NCBI GenBank assembly: GCA_964350435.1 | Contig: CAYGJS010000010.1 | Coordinates: 1-64,000, forward strand | Length of the DNA stretch: 64,000 nucleotides | Direction of reading: 5' to 3' | Origin: TMED27 sp964350435 | Lineage (GTDB): Bacteria; Pseudomonadota; Alphaproteobacteria; Micavibrionales; Micavibrionaceae | Shown here: piece after piece, positions 60,054-64,000 of the stretch | Numbering within the stretch: position 1 is the first letter of the stretch | Layout: each line of letters opens with the position of its first letter | The notes under the pieces: generated by a model | Seen by the model: the letters and a program-made list of their open reading frames with translations, nothing else | Told to the model about the DNA's origin: nothing | Database searches by the model: none | Made by a program: the position numbers and the translations under genes

Positions 60054-61763
60054 ATGCCCGAAGAAAACTACCCATGGTTAAAGGATTACCCGAAGCAGCC
60101 CGACTGGCACATGGACATCAAGCCGCGCCTCATGTCCGATGTTTTGGATGAAACCACCGCCAAAAAACCGCAAAGCCAGGCCCTCGATTTTATGGGGAAA
60201 ACTTATACATGGGCGCAGATACATGCATTCGTAAACCAGTTCGCCGCAGGTTTGCAAAAACTGGGCGTAGAAAAAGGCACAAAAGTCGGCCTTTTCCTCC
60301 CTAATTGCCCCACCGCCATCATCGGCTATTACGGCATTTTAAAGGCTGGCGGCACGGTTGTGAATTATAACCCGCTCTACGCCGAGGCCGAGCTGGAATA
60401 CCAGATCGAAGACAGCGAAACCGATATTATGGTCACGCTTGATCTTGCGCTTATGACTGAAAAAATGGAGAAAATGCTGGCGGGCACGCGGCTAAAAAAG
60501 CTGATTGTCGCCAAATTCACCGATATCCTGCCCTTCCCGAAAAATATCCTGTTTCCGATTGTAAAACGCAAGGACATGGGCAAGCTGCCAAAAGCCGCCA
60601 ATATTCTGGCTTGGACCGATGTGCTAAACAATGACGGGGTCGTAAAACCCGTGGATATTGATCCGCTCGAAGACCTTGCGGTTCTGCAATATACCGGCGG
60701 TACAACGGGCGTGCCAAAGGGTGCCATGCTGACGCATATGAACATCTATGCCAATGCGGTGCAATGTACGGCCTGCTTCCCTCAAAACGATATGGACGCC
60801 CAGCACAAACATGAAAAAATACTCGCCGTCTTGCCGTTTTTCCATGTATTCGCGATGACTGTCTGCCTGAATATGGCGGTTCTGGCGGGGATGGAAATTG
60901 TCACGATCCCGCGCTTTGACCTGAACGACACCCTGAACCTGATCCACAAGAAAAAACCGCAATATATGCCCGCAGTGCCTGCGATTTTTAATGCCATGAA
61001 CAACCATCCGAAAATCAAGAGTTTTGATATGTCTTCGCTGACCTATTGTATGTCGGGCGGCGCGCCGCTGCCGGTTGAAGTGAAAAGGAGCTTTGAAGAA
61101 AAAACCGGTGCTGTCGTCTTCGAAGGTTATGGCCTCACCGAAACCTCGCCCGTCGCCACGGTTAACCCGCCATTTGGTGAAAATATCGCAGGCTCTATAG
61201 GCTTGCCGCTGCCAGCCACCATCATCGAGATCATCGACCGTGACGACAAGGTCACACCTATGCCGATCGGTGAACGCGGGGAGGTCTGTATTCGCGGGCC
61301 GCAAGTGATGAAGGGGTATTACAAGAAAACCGATGCAACCAACGATGTCTTGAGAAAAACGCCCGATGGTGGCCTGCGCCTGCATACGGGGGATGTCGCC
61401 TATATGGACGAGCGCGGCTACACTTATATCGTTGACCGGATCAAGGATTTGATTATCACCAACGGCTATAACGTCTATCCCCGTCACGTGGAAGAGGCCA
61501 TCTATAAACACCCGAATGTCGAGGAATGTATTGTCGCAGGGCTGCCCGATGAACAACGCGGTGAAATCGTCAAAGCGTGGATCAAGTTGAAGGAAGATCG
61601 GGAGCTGACCGCGGAGGAACTCAAAACCTTCCTTGAAAACAAAATCTCGCGCATCGAGATGCCGAAAAAAATTGAATTCCGTAAAGAGCCTTTGCCGAAA
61701 ACCATGATCGGCAAGCTCAGCCGCAAGGATATCGTCGCGCAGGAATTGGGGAAGAAGGGTTAG
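60054..61763 (+). CDS. Long-chain acyl-CoA ligase
   Basis: The 569-residue adenylate-forming enzyme has the AMP motif YTGGTTGVPKGAMLTH (about residues 219-234), a core GYGLTETSP and the C-terminal RIKDLIITNGYNVYPRHVE block. It resembles FadD-type long-chain ligases, which activate fatty acids with ATP and CoA for degradation or lipid synthesis. GGAAAG lies 8 bases before this ATG; a GTG nine bases upstream is less likely. Its stop overlaps the convergent GNAT gene by four bases. Confidence 0.93.
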   Translation: MPEENYPWLKDYPKQPDWHMDIKPRLMSDVLDETTAKKPQSQALDFMGKTYTWAQIHAFVNQFAAGLQKLGVEKGTKVGLFLPNCPTAIIGYYGILKAGGTVVNYNPLYAEAELEYQIEDSETDIMVTLDLALMTEKMEKMLAGTRLKKLIVAKFTDILPFPKNILFPIVKRKDMGKLPKAANILAWTDVLNNDGVVKPVDIDPLEDLAVLQYTGGTTGVPKGAMLTHMNIYANAVQCTACFPQNDMDAQHKHEKILAVLPFFHVFAMTVCLNMAVLAGMEIVTIPRFDLNDTLNLIHKKKPQYMPAVPAIFNAMNNHPKIKSFDMSSLTYCMSGGAPLPVEVKRSFEEKTGAVVFEGYGLTETSPVATVNPPFGENIAGSIGLPLPATIIEIIDRDDKVTPMPIGERGEVCIRGPQVMKGYYKKTDATNDVLRKTPDGGLRLHTGDVAYMDERGYTYIVDRIKDLIITNGYNVYPRHVEEAIYKHPNVEECIVAGLPDEQRGEIVKAWIKLKEDRELTAEELKTFLENKISRIEMPKKIEFRKEPLPKTMIGKLSRKDIVAQELGKKG

Positions 61764-62290
61764 CCAAGGCCTCTCAACTTTTCCAGATCCAGCATATAGA
61801 TATATTCCGTATCTTCGCTGCCATCTCCAAAAATAATGCGATCCGTGCCTATAAGCTCAAACCCTTTTGAAAGCATGGCGCGGCGCGAGGCCTCATTGCC
61901 TTCCCGATGCCCGCATTTCAGCTTTTTCAAAAGCGGCCTTTCAACCGCCCAATTTATACGTGCATCATAAAGCAGCTTTGAATACCCCTTGCCGCGATAG
62001 GCCGGCTCAATAAAACTCATCGCCATAACGGCTGTTTCACCCGAAGGATCTTCATCCAACATCTGAAAAACGCCCGTGATCCCGATCATCTCGTTACTAT
62101 CAAAAAGCCCGAACACTTCTTTATAAGGATGATTGATCGGCTCCTGCCACCGCTCATCAGGATACGCCTTGGCCTTTTCCTCATCCGATAAAAAATAATT
62201 GGAATGCAAACTGAGCGCGCGTATCCGCATCGCTTTGTAAAGCGGCCAATCATCCACTATCATTGCTTTGGTATAAACTCTATCTGTCAT
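61760..62290 (-). CDS. GNAT family N-acetyltransferase
   Basis: The 176-residue protein has a single GNAT fold, with SFIEPAYRGKGYSKLLYDA (about residues 92-110) giving the acetyl-CoA-binding RGKGYS loop, and NEASRRAMLSKGFELIG further on, the usual GNAT second half. The substrate is unknown. It overlaps the acyl-CoA ligase by four bases at the stops. Confidence 0.9.
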   Translation of the reverse strand: MTDRVYTKAMIVDDWPLYKAMRIRALSLHSNYFLSDEEKAKAYPDERWQEPINHPYKEVFGLFDSNEMIGITGVFQMLDEDPSGETAVMAMSFIEPAYRGKGYSKLLYDARINWAVERPLLKKLKCGHREGNEASRRAMLSKGFELIGTDRIIFGDGSEDTEYIYMLDLEKLRGLG

Positions 62291-62335
62291 AATACAAAAA
62301 TATCACAAATATAATATCTTCCGAAACTCTAAATC

Positions 62336-62365
62336 TCCGCGTTAATCCGCGTAGATCGGCGGTTC
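62336..62365. repeat. Three imperfect 10-bp tandem copies
   Basis: TCCGCGTTAA, TCCGCGTAGA and TCGGCGGTTC follow each other at 62336-62365, between pheT and the GNAT gene. The text resembles short intergenic repeats seen across unrelated bacteria, but only one copy is present in this window. Confidence 0.5.
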
Positions 62366-62377
62366 AAACCTTAAACC

Positions 62378-64000
62378 TCAACCCCGCAAAACCCCGCCGC
62401 AATTTTGCAGCACGCTTTCGATCACGCTTTGCATAAGAGCCTCAAGATCTTTATCGGTTAGCGTTTCCCCCTGCGGCTGAATGGCAATCGAGAGCGCGAG
62501 CGATTTCTTGCCCGGCTCCACGCCCTTACCCTGATAAATATCAAACACGCTCGCATCGGAAATCAACGCTTTATCCGCCCCCTTTGCCGCGCGGATCAAA
62601 TCCTCGGCTTTAACGGCTTCATCCACCAAAAACGCAAAGTCCTTGCTTAAAGGTTGGAGCGGGTTAAGGCTCAGCATCGGCTTTTCACTGCCTCTTTTCT
62701 TGGGCTGCGGAATATTCTCAAGATGCACTTCAAACCCGACCACCGGAAATTTGATATCCATATCCTCCAAAATCGCAGGGTGAATTTCCCCAAAATACGC
62801 CAGCACGTTTTTGCCCAAGCGAAGCGCGCCGCTGCGCCCAGGGTGGAAATATGAAGGCGCCTCTGCTGAAACTTGTGCATTGCCCGCAGGCGCGCCGCAA
62901 GCCTCCAGCGCCGCCAGAGCGTCCGCCTTGGCATCATAAACATCCACGCTGCGTGCTGCTTGCCCGTCTGCCCAATGCCGCGCCCCATATGCGCCGGAGC
63001 GAATGCCCGCCGCCACCATCTGCTGATCCGCAGGGCCCGCCCCTGCAAAAACCGGCCCGACCTCGCACAACGCTGCATTATGCAGGCCCCGCGCCGCATT
63101 CCGCCCCGCCGCCGCGATTAAATTCGGCAATATCGACGGGCGCATCACATCCATTTCGCTGGAAATCGGGTTCTTGAGCGTCAGAGCCGCGAGCTGGTTA
63201 TCATTCGCGCCGAAAGCCACCGCCTCTGCCCGCCCCAAAAACGACCATGTCACACATTCATGCAAGCCCCGCACAACAAGCGCCGCCCGAGCCTTTCGCA
63301 TCGCCGCGCCAAGGAGCGTTTCCGCCGCTTGCGCCACGACAGGGCCGCTGACCGACAGTGATGGAATAGCATCAAACCCGATCATTCGCGCCACTTCCTC
63401 GGCGATATCGGCTTTGCCAAGCACATCCCCGCGCCATGATGGTACACTGATTGCGGAGCCCTTGACGCCGAAACCAAGGCTTTCCAAAATCTCCGTCTGC
63501 CGCGCTTTTGGCACATCCATGCCGATCAATTTTTTGCAATACTCAAAGTCATACTCGATAGTGCGATCCCATTTTGGAGCTTCGCCCGCAATCACAAGCT
63601 CGCTGGCTTCTCCGCCGCAAATCTGCAAAACCATAGCCGTAAACAATTCCATACCCGTTTCCACAAACGCAGGGTCAACGCCGCGCTCGAACCGATACCG
63701 CGCATCGGTGACAATCCCCATATCCCGCCCTGCGCGGGCAATGCGCATGGGTTCAAAATACGCACATTCCAAAAACACATTGGTGGTGTTTTCATCAACG
63801 CCCGTTGACGTCCCGCCGACAATCCCGCCCAGACCAATCACGCCGCTGTCATCATTAATCGTCACTGCGCCCTCAATCAGTGTGTATGTTTTGTCATTCA
63901 GGGCTTCCAGCTCTTCACCGCCTTGCGCTCGGCGCACAACAATATTGCCCTGTAATTTATCCGCATCATAGGCATGAAGCGGGCGCGCATGGTCGTGGGT
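62378..64000 (-). CDS. pheT: Phenylalanine-tRNA ligase beta subunit, partial
   Basis: The frame runs off the right edge, and 540 residues plus the stop are visible of about 800 in the family. The visible part begins RPLHAYDADKLQGNIVVRRA, continues with IVGGTSTGVDENTTNVFLE (B3/B4 region), and holds the B5 domain and a catalytic-like core (LKNPISSEMDVMRPSILPNL). It ends with the FDX-ACB anticodon-binding domain (about the last 90 residues, LNPLQPLSKDFAFLVDEAVK). PheT pairs with PheS to charge tRNA-Phe. pheS probably lies just beyond the window. An internal GTG near 63937 is not the real start, since family sequence continues upstream. Confidence 0.97.
   Translation of the reverse strand, partial: THDHARPLHAYDADKLQGNIVVRRAQGGEELEALNDKTYTLIEGAVTINDDSGVIGLGGIVGGTSTGVDENTTNVFLECAYFEPMRIARAGRDMGIVTDARYRFERGVDPAFVETGMELFTAMVLQICGGEASELVIAGEAPKWDRTIEYDFEYCKKLIGMDVPKARQTEILESLGFGVKGSAISVPSWRGDVLGKADIAEEVARMIGFDAIPSLSVSGPVVAQAAETLLGAAMRKARAALVVRGLHECVTWSFLGRAEAVAFGANDNQLAALTLKNPISSEMDVMRPSILPNLIAAAGRNAARGLHNAALCEVGPVFAGAGPADQQMVAAGIRSGAYGARHWADGQAARSVDVYDAKADALAALEACGAPAGNAQVSAEAPSYFHPGRSGALRLGKNVLAYFGEIHPAILEDMDIKFPVVGFEVHLENIPQPKKRGSEKPMLSLNPLQPLSKDFAFLVDEAVKAEDLIRAAKGADKALISDASVFDIYQGKGVEPGKKSLALSIAIQPQGETLTDKDLEALMQSVIESVLQNCGGVLRG

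Noticed and set aside
62330..62375. tRNA-like GGTTCAAACC near the pheT stop
   Set aside because: The flanking bases do not form a T stem, acceptor or anticodon arm; only the loop text resembles a tRNA.

Overview
The window looks like the chromosome of an alphaproteobacterium with roughly even GC content. The evidence is a GcrA-type cell-cycle regulator, a single bifunctional RelA/SpoT enzyme, the acpS-lepB-rnc-era cluster, a tandem double cold-shock protein, a family-5 uracil-DNA glycosylase and a UbiH-type ubiquinone hydroxylase. A Micavibrio-like lineage is possible, but this is only an impression and cannot be proven here.

Layout. 1-3122 (minus): an unknown protein cut by the left edge, a periplasmic DsbC/DsbG-like thioredoxin protein and a FIST sensory protein. 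3206-6221 (plus): LemA and an M48 protease, a Bax-inhibitor-like membrane protein and the MscL channel. 6320-6517: tRNA-Ala(GGC) followed by a duplicated copy of its 3' end. 6602-20876: the accessory, surface-oriented part. It holds a small secreted acidic protein, an O-antigen ligase/polymerase-like protein, a divergent two-partner secretion pair (TpsB transporter on the minus strand, a 2798-residue TpsA beta-helix exoprotein on the plus strand), an unknown cytoplasmic protein and an outer-membrane beta-barrel. 20912-23186: UbiH-type monooxygenase and patatin phospholipase. 23298-26800: rpmH-rnpA-yidD-yidC-engB (ribosome, RNase P and membrane-protein insertion). 26801-27529 (minus): orphan pilin-like protein. 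27559-31983: rmuC-def-fmt-DMT transporter-truA. 32074-36919: a PRC-barrel exported protein, then minus-strand dapE and dapD (lysine/peptidoglycan precursor synthesis) separated by a remote HD-domain protein, and a further unknown gene. 36971-42351: FemAB/GNAT-like protein, DUF3108 protein, glmU, small secreted protein and glmS (UDP-GlcNAc supply). 42521-48313: metE, UDG, rpoZ and the (p)ppGpp synthetase/hydrolase. 48389-54936: Na+/H+ antiporter, apt, DUF2062 protein, acpS-lepB-rnc-era and gcrA. 55056-59350: RND efflux pair. 59354-64000: double cold-shock protein, acyl-CoA ligase, GNAT acetyltransferase and pheT, which is cut by the right edge.

Most of the window is ordinary housekeeping DNA, and many genes overlap by 1-4 bases, which suggests tight operons. 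The most unusual part is the TPS locus. TpsA carries eight imperfect 98-139-residue beta-helix units whose loops are filled with Tyr/Phe-Gly motifs of the YYGG and YFGG type. Its tail carries three PAAG motifs and a C-terminal cysteine pair. The small secreted protein at 6602-6895 carries one PAAG motif of the same kind, which suggests a link between the two. No CRISPR array, transposase, integrase or prophage gene was seen.
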